Assembly (NCBI RefSeq): GCF_003062295.1
Contig: NZ_PYCN01000009.1
Location: forward strand, 62,001 to 126,000
DNA length: 64,000 bases
Source of the DNA: Bradyrhizobium algeriense
Lineage (GTDB): Bacteria; Pseudomonadota; Alphaproteobacteria; Rhizobiales; Xanthobacteraceae
Direction of reading: 5' to 3'
The first letter of the stretch is position 1; each line of letters begins with the position of its first letter. The position numbers and the translations under genes are program-made. The notes beneath the pieces are model-generated. The model saw only the letters and a list, made by a program, of their open reading frames with translations. It made no database searches and had not been told where the DNA came from. Below, piece by piece: positions 34,942 through 44,287 of this stretch.

Positions 34942-36036
34942 ATGGCTGAAGCAAAGGGCGGTCGTTCGCTCGTACTGGACGCGATCACGCACCGCTATCC
35001 CGGTGGCGCGATCGCAGTGGAAAATATCAATCTCGACGTGAAGGGCGGCGAAATCATCGCATTGCTCGGCCCGTCCGGCTGCGGCAAGACCACGCTGCTG
35101 CGCATCGTCGCCGGCTTTATCGCTCAAACCCAGGGGCGGATCATTATCGGCGACGACATCGTCGACAGGTTGCCACCCAACAGGCGCGCCGTCGGCATCG
35201 TCTTCCAGAATTACGCCCTGTTTCCGCATCTGACGATCGCCGAGAACGTCGCCTATGGCCTCGCTGCCCGCGGCGTCGACACGGCAACACGTCGGCGCGA
35301 AGCGCAGCGCCTGCTCGAACTTGTCCAGCTTCCCGCGATGGCCGAACGTTTGCCGCGCCAGCTCTCCGGAGGCCAGCAACAGCGCGTGGCATTGGCGCGC
35401 GCACTGGCGATCCAGCCATCGATCTTGCTGCTCGACGAGCCCTTTGCGGCGCTCGACAAGAATCTGCGGCTCGATATGCAGATCGAAGTCAAGCGATTGC
35501 AGCGGGTGTCAGGCATTACGACACTCATTGTGACGCACGACCAGGAAGAGGCGTTGTCGATGGCCGACCGCGTCGCGGTTCTCAGCCAGGGCCGGCTCGA
35601 ACAGTTCGGATCGCCGTCCGACGTCTATGACCGTCCGCAAACCCTGTTCGTGAACACGTTTGTCGGCTCCACCAACCGCATGCCCGGCACACTGGTGTCG
35701 GCCGATCCGACCGGCGCGAAAGTTCGCCTCGACGCCGGTGCCGACATCATCGCGAGACCCGCGTCAAAGTCGATGGCGGAAGGCGGCCGTGTCACGGTTT
35801 GCATTCGACCGGAGCATTTGCAGTTCGTGACCGACGATTCCGGCTTCGCCGGCGTGGTCGGAATGGCCCTGCCGCTCGGCGCCACTGTCGTACATGAAGT
35901 AACAACGGCCGATGGTTCGGGCGTGAAAATATCCCAGGCGCGGTTCGGCGATACACGCCTGCTGGAGAGTGGCGTTGCGGTGCGTGTTGCACCGCTCGCT
36001 GCTGCTCTCGCTACCGCTTTTCCGGCATCACTTTGA
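34942..36036 (+). CDS. ABC transporter ATP-binding protein, PotA-like
   Basis: The 364-residue ATPase starts at the ATG at 34942 after GGGAGGAA. It shows Walker A (GPSGCGKTT), signature LSGGQQQRVALARAL, Walker B (ILLLDEPFAALD), switch histidine (LIVTHDQEEAL) and a C-terminal TOBE-like regulatory domain (about 275-360). This length and the TOBE domain mark the polyamine/spermidine/iron PotA class. It begins a four-gene importer operon; the binding protein follows after 34 bases. Confidence 0.93.
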   Translation: MAEAKGGRSLVLDAITHRYPGGAIAVENINLDVKGGEIIALLGPSGCGKTTLLRIVAGFIAQTQGRIIIGDDIVDRLPPNRRAVGIVFQNYALFPHLTIAENVAYGLAARGVDTATRRREAQRLLELVQLPAMAERLPRQLSGGQQQRVALARALAIQPSILLLDEPFAALDKNLRLDMQIEVKRLQRVSGITTLIVTHDQEEALSMADRVAVLSQGRLEQFGSPSDVYDRPQTLFVNTFVGSTNRMPGTLVSADPTGAKVRLDAGADIIARPASKSMAEGGRVTVCIRPEHLQFVTDDSGFAGVVGMALPLGATVVHEVTTADGSGVKISQARFGDTRLLESGVAVRVAPLAAALATAFPASL

Positions 36037-36070
36037 GAACCGCGTCAGACTACAACGGGAGTAAAACCTC

Positions 36071-37114
36071 ATGATCAATCGCAGAACACTTCTAACGACC
36101 GCATTGACGCTCGGGGCCATGAAGGCATTCCCGGGACTAAGCTATGCCCAGGCCCGCCCGCTGGTTTTTGCAACGTTCACGGGTAGCTGGGAGGAGGCCC
36201 ACAAAGCGGTGCTGGTGCCAGCCTTCCGCAAGGCGAACGCCGATGCATCGATCGTGCTCGACCCGATGCTGTCCGTCGACCAGATCGCAAAAGTGAACGC
36301 GGCGCGTGCCAATCCGCCGATCGATGTGATGCTGCATGATCCCGGTCCGGCCCTTGTTGCGATCGGGCAGGACCTCGTCGAAGCGTTCCCGGTCGAGAAG
36401 AGTACTTACTACAAGGACCTCATTGCCGAAGCACAGGAGCCGACGGGGCCGGCACCGTTCTTCCAGGTCGTCGGGCTCACCTACAATCCCGACACGGTCA
36501 AAACTCCGCCTACCTCGTGGGCCGATCTCTGGAAGCCGGAGTTCAAGGGAAAAGTCGGCATCACCAATCTAAACTCGACGCTCGGCACCGGATGGCTTGT
36601 CGAAATCGCCAAGATGCATGGGGGCTCGGAAGCCAATGTCGACCCGGCCTTCAAGGCATTGGAAGCGCTGAAGCCAAATCTGGCCGCGGTCGCAGCCAAT
36701 CCGGGTGCATTGGCGACGTTGTTCCAGCAGGGGCAGATCGATATCTCGCCCGGTAATTTCAATGCCATCCAAATCCTCAAGGCGCGCGGCGTTCCCGTTG
36801 AATTCGTGGCACCCAAGGAAGGCGCGATCGCTTTCAAGACCACGATCCATGTCGTCAAGAACTCGCCGAACAAGGAGTTCGCCTTCAAGCTCATCGAAGC
36901 CTCCCTCTCGCCGGAGGTACAGACGACGCTGATGAAATCGCCGTATCTGATCGTGCCGACGAATTCCAAGGTCCCGATGGGCGGCGAGATCGCCCGCGTG
37001 CTGGCGAAAGACACGGCGGAATTGAAGAAGAAGTTCGTCTTCCAGGACTGGAAGAAGATCAACGAGCAGCGTTCCGCCTGGATTGAACGGTTCAATCGCG
37101 AAATCAAGCTCTGA
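36071..37114 (+). CDS. Substrate-binding protein of a PotD/PotF-like ABC importer
   Basis: The 347-residue protein has an export signal with an NRRTLLTTAL twin-arginine-like start and cleavage near SYAQA. Its mature sequence begins PLVFATFTGSWEEAHKAVLVPAF, typical of family 1 binding proteins for polyamines, putrescine or related amines and small carboxylates. The region NPPIDVMLHDPGPALVAIG and AIFPKEGAI-like APKEGAIAFKTTIHVV also fit. GGGAG precedes the start. The ligand is unknown; neighbouring amidases suggest an amide- or amine-containing compound. Confidence 0.92.
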   Translation: MINRRTLLTTALTLGAMKAFPGLSYAQARPLVFATFTGSWEEAHKAVLVPAFRKANADASIVLDPMLSVDQIAKVNAARANPPIDVMLHDPGPALVAIGQDLVEAFPVEKSTYYKDLIAEAQEPTGPAPFFQVVGLTYNPDTVKTPPTSWADLWKPEFKGKVGITNLNSTLGTGWLVEIAKMHGGSEANVDPAFKALEALKPNLAAVAANPGALATLFQQGQIDISPGNFNAIQILKARGVPVEFVAPKEGAIAFKTTIHVVKNSPNKEFAFKLIEASLSPEVQTTLMKSPYLIVPTNSKVPMGGEIARVLAKDTAELKKKFVFQDWKKINEQRSAWIERFNREIKL

Positions 37115-37125
37115 GGACCACGACG

Positions 37126-37989
37126 ATGGCTGCCGCATCGGTGCCGCGCGACGTCACATCATACGGCATAGGGCTGGCCGCACCGCTGGCTCTATTCTTC
37201 CTGTTCTTCTTTGTCGCGCCATTGGTGCAGCTGTTCGTTCTGTCGCTGCACAACGATGCGGCCGGTGTCGTCTGGGGCATCGGCCAGTACGTTCATTTCC
37301 TGACCGATCCATTCAGCCTGAGCGTACTCGGCTCGACGCTGCTCCTGGGCGCGGAAGTGACCGCCTTGTGCCTTGTGCTGGGCTTTCCCATCGCATGGCT
37401 CTACCACCGGGTCGGATCGCGAGCCCAGACGCTCATCATCCTCATCGTCTTGCTGCCCCTCCTGACGAGTGTCGTCGTACGTACCTTTGCGTGGATCGTC
37501 ATACTGGGCCGTCAGGGCATCATCAACTCGACGCTGCTTTCGATCGGTGCAATCGACACACCAATTCGCCTTCTCTATACCCAGGCCGGGGTGGTGCTTG
37601 CTCTCGCCCAGGTGCAAATGCCGTTGATGACGTTGCCGCTCATCACCGCGCTCGGGCGAATTGACATGAACCTCGAGGATGCGTCCTGCTCCCTCGGTGC
37701 CGGAAGCTGGCGTACCTTTTGGAGGGTAGTCCTGCCGTTGTCGCTGCCCGGCGTCATCGCCGGCTGCACCCTCACCTACGCCGCTGCCATCACGGCTTTC
37801 ATCACGCAGTCTCTCGTCGGCGGCGGACAAATGCTCTTCATGCCGATGTATCTCTACCAGCAGGCCTCGACACTGCAGAACTGGCCATTTGCGTCCGCGA
37901 TCTCGATCATCTTTCTTCTTGCGGTTCTCGCCGTCGTGACCGTATTCGGCATGCTAGGCCGGCTGTCGCGCGGATATGGTGGAGCCTGA
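37126..37989 (+). CDS. ABC transporter permease, PotB-like
   Basis: The 287-residue protein has six predicted hydrophobic segments and the coupling-loop sequence LEDASCSLGAGSWRTFWRVVLPLSLPGVIAG, matching the EAA loop (EAA---G---------I-LP). GAGGA overlaps the preceding stop region and serves as ribosome site. It is the first of two membrane subunits of the importer at 34942-38808. Confidence 0.92.
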   Translation: MAAASVPRDVTSYGIGLAAPLALFFLFFFVAPLVQLFVLSLHNDAAGVVWGIGQYVHFLTDPFSLSVLGSTLLLGAEVTALCLVLGFPIAWLYHRVGSRAQTLIILIVLLPLLTSVVVRTFAWIVILGRQGIINSTLLSIGAIDTPIRLLYTQAGVVLALAQVQMPLMTLPLITALGRIDMNLEDASCSLGAGSWRTFWRVVLPLSLPGVIAGCTLTYAAAITAFITQSLVGGGQMLFMPMYLYQQASTLQNWPFASAISIIFLLAVLAVVTVFGMLGRLSRGYGGA

Positions 37990-37992
37990 CCG

Positions 37993-38808
37993 ATGGGCGG
38001 CCGGAAACGCACTTGGGAGGCCATCAGCTTCGAAGTCGTCATGACGGCGGTCGCGCTGATCGCACTGATCGTCATCATCGCGCCCTCGCTTGTCGTCCTG
38101 ATCGTCTCATTCACCAACGGATTCTCGCTCAAATTCCCGCCGCCGGGCTATTCGGCGCGATGGTACGGCGAGCTGTGGGACGCATGGCAATTGCATTTTG
38201 CCGCAAAGAACAGCTTTGTCGTCGCAATGTGGTCGACTGGCCTGTCCATCGTGCTCGGTGTTGCCGCAGCACTGGCCATTGCACGCTCGCCTACGCTATC
38301 GGCACGCGTACTGGACTCGCTGTTCATGTCGCCGCTGGTGCTTCCCGCGCTCGCCTTTGGGCTCTCCGCCCTGATGCTGTTCTCGCTGGTAGGCCTGCCG
38401 GTATCCGCGCTCACGCTGGTCATCGGCCACACCGTTGTTTGCGTTCCCTATGTGGTGCGCAACACGGTGGCGGCGCTCGCCCAACTGGAGACGACCTTGC
38501 TGGAAAGTTCAGCCATTCTCGGCGCCAGCCGTTTTTACACCTTTCGGAGGATTGTATTGCCCCTGATCCGCCCTGGGGTGATTGCCGGTGCGTTCATCGC
38601 CTTCATGTCCTCGTTCGACAATGTGCCTGTCTCGCTGTTCCTGCGCGACGCTGCCACCGACATGCTGCCGATCCGGATGTGGCAGGATCTTGAAGGCAAA
38701 CTCGACGTCACGATCGCCGCATTGTCCGGTGTTCTGATCATCGCTACGGTGGCGCTCATGGCGATCATGGAGCGTGTCACCGGCCTCTCGAAGCGTTTGA
38801 CCAGCTGA
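37993..38808 (+). CDS. ABC transporter permease, PotC-like
   Basis: The 271-residue second membrane subunit has the N-terminal segment TAVALIALIVIIAPSLVVLI, the PotC-like start of the extracytoplasmic loop (SFTNGFSLKFPPPGYSARWY) and the coupling loop LLESSAILGASRFYTFRRIVLPLIRPGVIAG. It begins three bases after the PotB-like stop. It ends nine bases from the convergent HIUase-like gene, leaving no room for a separate terminator. Confidence 0.92.
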   Translation: MGGRKRTWEAISFEVVMTAVALIALIVIIAPSLVVLIVSFTNGFSLKFPPPGYSARWYGELWDAWQLHFAAKNSFVVAMWSTGLSIVLGVAAALAIARSPTLSARVLDSLFMSPLVLPALAFGLSALMLFSLVGLPVSALTLVIGHTVVCVPYVVRNTVAALAQLETTLLESSAILGASRFYTFRRIVLPLIRPGVIAGAFIAFMSSFDNVPVSLFLRDAATDMLPIRMWQDLEGKLDVTIAALSGVLIIATVALMAIMERVTGLSKRLTS

Positions 38809-38816
38809 CGCGCGCC

Positions 38817-39158
38817 TCACGCTCCCCGAAACAGGGAATAGCCCCAGCGGGTGAACTTCATTGGCAGATGAAAATGCTCATCCACCTCCTCAATCCTGAA
38901 ACGGAAAGGCGCGGTGGTGAGGAAACTGGCGCCAGCGCTACCCGCGAAGAATTCACCAAGGTGAAAGTGAACCTCGTATTCACCAGCCTTGATTCCCGAT
39001 CCGCTTACTACTGGATGATCGAGCTGGCCGTTCGAGCCAAGTCGACCTTCAGCGATCCGCGTAGGCGCGGGTTCGATGCGCCATATCTCGACACGCAAGC
39101 CCTGGGCCGGACGCCCGCTTGCGACATCGACTGCATGAATGGATATTCCGCCGGCCAT
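38817..39158 (-). CDS. 5-hydroxyisourate hydrolase-like (transthyretin-related) protein with altered active site
   Basis: The 113-residue protein starts at 39158 with AGGAG seven bases upstream. It matches HIUase in length and fold: GISIHAVDVASGRPAQGLRVEIWR at the start and DEHFHLPMKFTRWGYSLFRGA at the end. Differences from the catalytic set are clear. The arginine expected in the DGR turn is glutamine (SNGQLDHP, Q45) and the C-terminal YRGS is FRGA. The first histidine (H8) and the HFH histidines remain. It may hydrolyse a different cyclic amide. It faces the MFS gene divergently across 44 bases. Confidence 0.85.
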   Translation of the reverse strand: MAGGISIHAVDVASGRPAQGLRVEIWRIEPAPTRIAEGRLGSNGQLDHPVVSGSGIKAGEYEVHFHLGEFFAGSAGASFLTTAPFRFRIEEVDEHFHLPMKFTRWGYSLFRGA

Positions 39159-39202
39159 TTTCGCTCCTGCCCCTTGGTCCCCTGTCTGCCAGGCACTGGC
39201 AG

Positions 39203-40381
39203 ATGATACACGCACCAACGGCCGGTCAGCCAGCACTCTTGCCAGCACTAGTGGCCATGACGTGGCTCCAGGCGCTCGTGGCGCTCGCGCTGTTTGCACC
39301 GGGAGCTGTCGCCCCCTCCACCCATCTCGATATTCCCAGCCTTTCGATATTCTCTACGGCCGTATTCGCCGTCGGCGTGGTCACATCTTCTTGGACGGGT
39401 GGCCTGATCAACCGCATCGGGTCTCTTCGCATGGCAAGCCTCTGCGCCGGCGCGGTGGTCGCCAGCATGTCATTCGCTGCGCTAGGAACAGGTCCTGCAC
39501 TGCTTGTCGCAGGGCTTTGCCTCGGGCTCGCCTTTGGTCCAGAGACCCCGGCCAGCACGGCACTGTTGGGCAACCTGGTTACCGATGAGCGGCGTCCCCT
39601 GGTTTTCTCGGTGCGCCAGACCGGCAATCAGATTGGTGCGGTCTGCGGCTCGCTTGCGTTGCCCGCTATCGCTATCTGGCTTGCCCCGCAGTGGTCCTTT
39701 GCAACGGTAGGCGTCTGTGCCATCGGCGGGATTATCGTATTCGAGTGGTTACGCCCCCGATATGAAGGGTTGGCGCGAGCGCCTCCGCAACTCGGTATGC
39801 GCGCACGGTTGGCGTTGGTAAGCTCTGACCGGCGTATCGCTGCCCTCGCGGCGGCTTCGATGCCCTTTAGCGGAATGCAGCTCGCCCTCAACACCTACTT
39901 TGTCTCGCTCGGTGTACGCGAACTCGGGCTCAGCCATCTCGAAGCGGGGGCCGCGCTTGCCTGCGCGCAAGCCGGCGGCTTGCTGGGACGCCTCGGGTGG
40001 GGCCTCCTGGCGATGCGTGTCAGCTCCGTGCGATTGGTATTGATCAGCCTCGGGCTGGGAATGGCCGCTTGTGCAGCCGTATTCGGGCTATGGGGCGACA
40101 TGCTCAGCAAATCGGGACAATATGTGCTCGCCGCTGCCTTTGGTCTCACGGCCAGCGGCTGGAACGGTATCTTTCTCGCGGAGGTCGCCCGGCTTGCACC
40201 GCAAGACCGCATCGGCGAGACGACTGGAGCTGTGCTGACAGCTTCGTATGCCGGCTTGTTGGTGACGCCGGTCCTGATGTCAGCCGTTGAGGCCCTCGCC
40301 GGCCTTGCCAGCGCGTTCGTCGGCCTCGCGATCCTCGCGTTTGGTGGAACGGCAGCACTCATCCGGGGAGGCGCACGATGA
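39203..40381 (+). CDS. Major facilitator superfamily transporter
   Basis: The 392-residue protein has about twelve hydrophobic segments. It contains an MFS-type cytoplasmic loop after helix 2 (GGLINRIGSLRMASLCAG) and one after helix 4-5 (ERRPLVFSVRQTGNQIGAVCG). The ATG at 39203 fits the first helix; upstream open codons overlap the divergent HIUase-like gene. Its stop overlaps the start of the amidase gene as ATGA, so transporter and amidase are coupled. It may carry the amidase substrate or export its product. Confidence 0.88.
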   Translation: MIHAPTAGQPALLPALVAMTWLQALVALALFAPGAVAPSTHLDIPSLSIFSTAVFAVGVVTSSWTGGLINRIGSLRMASLCAGAVVASMSFAALGTGPALLVAGLCLGLAFGPETPASTALLGNLVTDERRPLVFSVRQTGNQIGAVCGSLALPAIAIWLAPQWSFATVGVCAIGGIIVFEWLRPRYEGLARAPPQLGMRARLALVSSDRRIAALAAASMPFSGMQLALNTYFVSLGVRELGLSHLEAGAALACAQAGGLLGRLGWGLLAMRVSSVRLVLISLGLGMAACAAVFGLWGDMLSKSGQYVLAAAFGLTASGWNGIFLAEVARLAPQDRIGETTGAVLTASYAGLLVTPVLMSAVEALAGLASAFVGLAILAFGGTAALIRGGAR

Positions 40382-41739
40382 ATGCGCACGAAATCGTCGC
40401 CACAGTCTCGAGCAAGCGCGCCTCAGCTGTCGAAATCGTTCGCGCCGCGCTGGATCGCATCGCTGCCGCCAAAGCGCTCAACGCTGTCGTGACCGTGGAC
40501 ACCGAGCGGTCGCTGTCGGACGCGGCCACGATAGATCGTCGCCTGCAGCTCGGTGAAAGCATGCCTCTTGCCGGCGTCCCTGTTGTCATCAAGGACAATA
40601 TCTGGGTCGACGGCTGGCGGGTGACGCAGGGGTCTCGGCTTTTTACCGATTTTGTGGCGCCCTGCGACGCCATTGCCGTCGAGCGATTGAAGAAGGCGGG
40701 AGCTATCGTTGTGGGCATGGGCGCCACGTCTGAATTCGCCTGCAAAGGCGTAACGACGTCGTTGCTGTTCGGGCCAACACGGCATCCGCTCAATCCGGAA
40801 TTGACACCCGGTGGCTCGTCGGGCGGCCCGGCAACGGCTGTCGCAGCCGACCTTGTACCGCTGGCAATCGGCACCGACGCTGGCGGCTCGAGCCGGCGCC
40901 CTCCCGCCCATGTCGGCGTTGTCGGCTTCAAGCCGTCATATGGTGCCATTCCATATGGCCCGGGGTTCGCCGAGCCGTTCTTCGACATATCCGTGATCGC
41001 ACCGATCGCTCGCAACGTCGCGGACACAGCGCTCGCATTCGAGGTGATGGCCGGCCCCGATGTCCGCGATTCTGCTTCCGCGCTGGTTGAGTCCGCAGAT
41101 GCAGAATCGTCGGAGTTACGCATCGCGTTCTCGCCAAAGCTCGCGCTGGATATCCCCGTCGATCCCGTCATCACCGAAAGGCTCGAGGCCATCGTCGAGC
41201 ATCTCGGCGAAAAGGGACTGCGAATTGTCCGTCGAGACCCAGTCTGGCCGCAAGGCGCAACCGAGGAGGCGCTGATGCCTCTGCAGCATGTGGGACTTGC
41301 CGGGCTCTACGGCGCGGCCTTCCAAAAAGATCCGGCGCAATTCGACCCCGACGTGGCCAGGCAGATCGAACGCGGTCTCTCCTTGCGCGGAGTGGAGGTA
41401 ACTGCCGCCCTCGGCGCAAGTGCCGCAATCAGAGCCGCGTTCGCCGCATTCTTTTGCGAGTTCGACCTGCTGCTCGCCCCGACCGTTCCCTGTGTTGCCT
41501 GGCCTCTTGTACAACTGGGCCCCAAAATGGTCGATGGCAAGGAAGTAAGCCCTCGGGCTCACGCCGCCTTCACGCCTTTCGTCAATCATGCGCGCTTGCC
41601 CGCAATTACAGTTCCCTGCGGGCACGATCGTAGCGGCCTTCCGTTTGGTATTCAGATCATCGCACGAAGGAGACGGGACTGGATGTTGCTGCACGCGGCA
41701 ATGCGCATTGAGGCTGAGATACGCACGCTTCCTCGCTGA
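40378..41739 (+). CDS. Amidase signature family amidohydrolase
   Basis: The 453-residue protein carries the Ser-cisSer-Lys triad: K72 (VVIKDNIW), S147 (TPGGSSGGPA) and nucleophile S171 (GTDAGGSSRRP). The sequence resembles AtzF/amidase enzymes of small-amide catabolism in length without the C-terminal domain of allophanate hydrolase. It overlaps the MFS stop by four bases. Together with the amidase at 33468 it brackets the transporter and HIUase-like genes, suggesting two amide-bond steps in one pathway. Confidence 0.92.
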   Translation: MNAHEIVATVSSKRASAVEIVRAALDRIAAAKALNAVVTVDTERSLSDAATIDRRLQLGESMPLAGVPVVIKDNIWVDGWRVTQGSRLFTDFVAPCDAIAVERLKKAGAIVVGMGATSEFACKGVTTSLLFGPTRHPLNPELTPGGSSGGPATAVAADLVPLAIGTDAGGSSRRPPAHVGVVGFKPSYGAIPYGPGFAEPFFDISVIAPIARNVADTALAFEVMAGPDVRDSASALVESADAESSELRIAFSPKLALDIPVDPVITERLEAIVEHLGEKGLRIVRRDPVWPQGATEEALMPLQHVGLAGLYGAAFQKDPAQFDPDVARQIERGLSLRGVEVTAALGASAAIRAAFAAFFCEFDLLLAPTVPCVAWPLVQLGPKMVDGKEVSPRAHAAFTPFVNHARLPAITVPCGHDRSGLPFGIQIIARRRRDWMLLHAAMRIEAEIRTLPR

Positions 41740-42055
41740 CTTGTCCCAGCTATCATGAGCAAGCTGGTTTTGGATTCTTCAAGCGTGAGTTGGCCAAATC
41801 GAACATCCACAGGTCAATGCCCGCTTAGCGCCAGAAGCTGCCGTTGCGCCCGATGGTCCGTTGTACCTTTGCTATTCAGCTTGAACCAACTCCATTTCGT
41901 GCGACGAAAATTCGTGCCGAGCCGCCAAAATTGCACCAATCGATCATTTTGCATGCCCTTGTGATCTCGTTCACACCAGCGTTTTCCAGGGTCTGCTAAC
42001 CGGCGCTAAGCCACTGCCCGCCGGATTCAGGACGTGCCACATTTTGGGGATCTTG
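41740..42055. other. Gene-free gap
   Basis: Nothing recognisable lies between the amidase stop and the small ORF at 42056. The base composition is more AT-rich than the flanking operons, as is common at the edge of accessory DNA. Confidence 0.45.
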
Positions 42056-42262
42056 ATGGACGACGCGTTTTATAGAGAGCGAGCCCAGCATATCAGGCAA
42101 CTTGCCAAAGAAGCCGACCCCTTCATCAAGAAACGTCTGTTGCGTCTCGCGAGTAACTACGACGCCATGACCACGCCCTACGCGAGGGGGCTTGCTCCGT
42201 CCAACCTGACTGACGGCCCCGCAGATAATTTAGCAGAAACCGGAAGAGGCCACGGGGAGTGA
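42056..42262 (+). CDS. Small conserved hypothetical protein (68 residues)
   Basis: The product starts MDDAFYRERAQHIRQLAKEADPF and continues KKRLLRLASNYD. This amphipathic helical pattern, FYRERA..IR.LA..ADPFIK.RLL.LA..YD, is one I recognise as recurring in short Bradyrhizobium-type proteins of unknown function. The helical part is about 40 residues and the C-terminus is probably disordered. The ATG at 42056 follows a TTG at 42044 in the same frame. No partner gene is obvious; it stands alone on its strand. Confidence 0.65.
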   Translation: MDDAFYRERAQHIRQLAKEADPFIKKRLLRLASNYDAMTTPYARGLAPSNLTDGPADNLAETGRGHGE

Positions 42263-42583
42263 AGTCCCCCACCGCGCGTATTCGCGCGCCCGTTCAGCCG
42301 AACATTGGCCTACAGCGTTACCGCGCTAGGATGCCCCGCAGTGCCTCGTGCATCACACATTGCCGCTAAGAGCTTGATTGACGCGCTCCGCGACGCCGTT
42401 TGGTGAGCCAAGGCCCTGACTCAGCCGCGACATGCCGTCACGCCAGCCCGTGTGATCGATGGTTGATCGAGCTTGCGAACGACGCAGGCATGGGATGGCC
42501 GCCGGCCGAACTATACGGCCACCATCGTTTGGGGCGGCCGCTCGGTCAACGTTCCGTGTCACCGAGAGCGCAGGCGAACGTAA

Positions 42584-42877
42584 TGGAGATCCGCAACGAT
42601 ATCAGGCGGCGCGCCAAGTGAGAGCACCAAACGTCGCTGGGACAACATTTTTCACTACACGCTGAACGCCGGCACGTTCCCGGTGGCGCCGATCATCATC
42701 ATCCGCCGACCCGAAGGATTGAGCCCCATCGACGGCACTCACCGGCTGGCGGTGTTCGGCGCCCTGCAGATGATGCCGAACGAAACGTTTGCGGCCCTCG
42801 GACTGGAAAAGCCGAATCTCGAACAGGACGTCTGGATAGGTGCGCACAAGGACGGCGAGCTTCCAAACGCCTGGTGA
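42584..42877 (+). pseudogene. Fragment of a ParB-like-domain hypothetical gene
   Basis: An open frame without a good start encodes KRRWDNIFHYTLNAG, then APIIIIRRPEGLSPIDGTHRL, then a tail ending EQDVWIGAHKDGELPNAW. The P(I/V)xxxRRPEG...IDGTHRLAxF pattern resembles ParB/Srx-type domain proteins that hold a DG-H-R signature. The frame is closed by a stop at 42581. A different frame that ends at 42621 may hold the preceding part, so a frameshift plus loss of the start is likely. It probably marks decayed accessory DNA. Confidence 0.45.
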
Positions 42878-43307
42878 AATGAAGCTTTTGGACTGCATCC
42901 TCTGCAGTCGACCGGCGCTGGTGGGTGGCGACATCTAGTAGGACCGTCGAGGCTCAACACTCAACATCCAGCGTGATTTTCGAATCGACTCAAGATGCCT
43001 GTAAGGGCGAAGGCGGACTGGTGCCGCTCCCGCCCAAAATATCGAAAACAACCCCATGCAAAGTAGCATGGTGGCCGCCGGCATGGATGCTTTGAGCGAA
43101 CTCCGCGAAAACATTTTGACACGTCGGGCAAATCAGGGGCACTACTAGATCATTGCGCCATTTGTAAAACGCCCCTGGCCCTGCCCGACAAAGGGCTGTT
43201 CGGCCGATTGCAGGCAAAATCCGGACAATCGAAGTTGCACCGGCGCGCGGTCGATCACTCAATTCACCCTGCCGAAACCGTTGAGAACCAGCTCTTGTCG
43301 CAAGCGA
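42878..43307. other. Gap with no supported gene
   Basis: One minus-strand frame (42990-43262, 90 residues) contains a CPTC pair but no complete zinc-binding motif or good ribosome site, so I do not call it. Nothing else stands out. Confidence 0.4.
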
Positions 43308-43727
43308 CTATGATCCGTCACGACAAGTGCTCACCAAGTAGACGGTGAGCTCGTTTGTCTTGATCAGATCATAAGGATCGTCCACCCCTTGTTCGCGCAG
43401 CCATTTGATTTGTAGGTCGTAGGCCTGGCGCTCAAGCGCGGCGAGACAAGGCAACTCCATCTTGTTGAACCGCTGCACATGATGCACCAATTCATGCAAC
43501 AGGGCGCTCTTCTGCCGCAGATCATTGGGTCGCCACTCCTGCGGCAGGTAAATTGAGCCCTTGTTGCGATTATAGAGCGCCTGCAACTCCAGCCCGCTAT
43601 TTTCCGGCGAGCTATGTCGCATTGCCATTTCCGTCGGTGTCACGAAGTGGATCGGCGGATGATCGGGAGCCGACAAACCGGTCTGGGCAACGATCCATGC
43701 GATGTAGATTGCGATCAGGCTATCCAA
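43308..43727 (-). CDS. Small HExxH protein (DUF6647-like), possible zinc metallopeptidase
   Basis: The 139-residue protein begins with a hydrophobic segment (DSLIAIYIAWIVAQTGLSAP) that could be a signal or anchor. It contains HELVHHVQ (HExxH) in a helix, LLHELVHHVQRFNKMELPCLAALERQAYDL, which is the zincin pattern with a downstream E..AYD. The preceding LYNRNKGSIYLPQEW resembles the substrate-edge strand of minimal zincins. I recognise the layout from short rhizobial proteins; activity is not proven. It is a single gene on the minus strand. Confidence 0.7.
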   Translation of the reverse strand: MDSLIAIYIAWIVAQTGLSAPDHPPIHFVTPTEMAMRHSSPENSGLELQALYNRNKGSIYLPQEWRPNDLRQKSALLHELVHHVQRFNKMELPCLAALERQAYDLQIKWLREQGVDDPYDLIKTNELTVYLVSTCRDGS

Positions 43728-43960
43728 GGAAACGACCTCTCGGTTGAGCCGGCCTGCTGGTGACGAGCATTTCCCGAGTTTCGGAATCCTGGCTAGATTG
43801 GCGTGGAGCGGATTGCTCGGAAGGCGCGATCAAGTGTTCGTATTGACGCAGGATTCGACCCGCCTGGAGGCGCCGTGAGCTGTGCAGCGCCGACGTGATA
43901 AAACGTGAAACGAAGCGAGAGGCGGCAGTACGGCCGAAGAGTGCGAAGTGTTTTTCATTA

Positions 43961-44287
43961 TCAGGACACCACGGCAGCCTGATGATTTGATGCGCTGTCA
44001 GCACAAAATCTGGAACCAATGGCCTCGACGGCTGACCGCGCGATGGCGGCAGTTGCAGGGGCATAATCCAGGATTGGCAGGCGCTTCAGCGTGATCGGTT
44101 GCCAGAAAAAGCGGCACGCTTCAGCATGCGCTTCAAGCGCGTCGATGCCGATATCGCGTAGAAAATCAGATCTGTCCCTCATATCCGTGCGCAGCTTTGA
44201 CCGGAAGCAGGCGCGCTCCCACCATGTCAAAGGCAGCCGCGCAATGGCATGGTCGGCGTGACCAAGTTTATTTCTGTAAATTTGCAA
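43961..44287 (-). CDS. DUF1127-like small protein
   Basis: The 108-residue product holds the pattern TWWERACFRSKLRTDMRDRS followed by FLRDIGIDALEAHAEACRFFW, which fits DUF1127: a basic amphipathic helix, then L.DIG with a following A/E-rich helix and an aromatic FW ending. DUF1127 proteins are usually 50-75 residues and some relatives bind small RNA or regulate phosphate and carbon metabolism. Here about 35 further residues follow the domain, so the C-terminus may be an extension produced by a lost stop. Confidence 0.6.
   Translation of the reverse strand: MQIYRNKLGHADHAIARLPLTWWERACFRSKLRTDMRDRSDFLRDIGIDALEAHAEACRFFWQPITLKRLPILDYAPATAAIARSAVEAIGSRFCADSASNHQAAVVS

Noticed and set aside
42254..42288. 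Hairpins (GGGG/CCCC and CGCGCG/CGCGCG) after the small ORF at 42056
   Set aside because: No T run follows either stem and the first overlaps the stop codon, so they do not qualify as terminators.
42990..43262. Minus-strand 90-residue frame with a CPTC pair
   Set aside because: No second cysteine pair, no good ribosome site and no family pattern; chance is likely.
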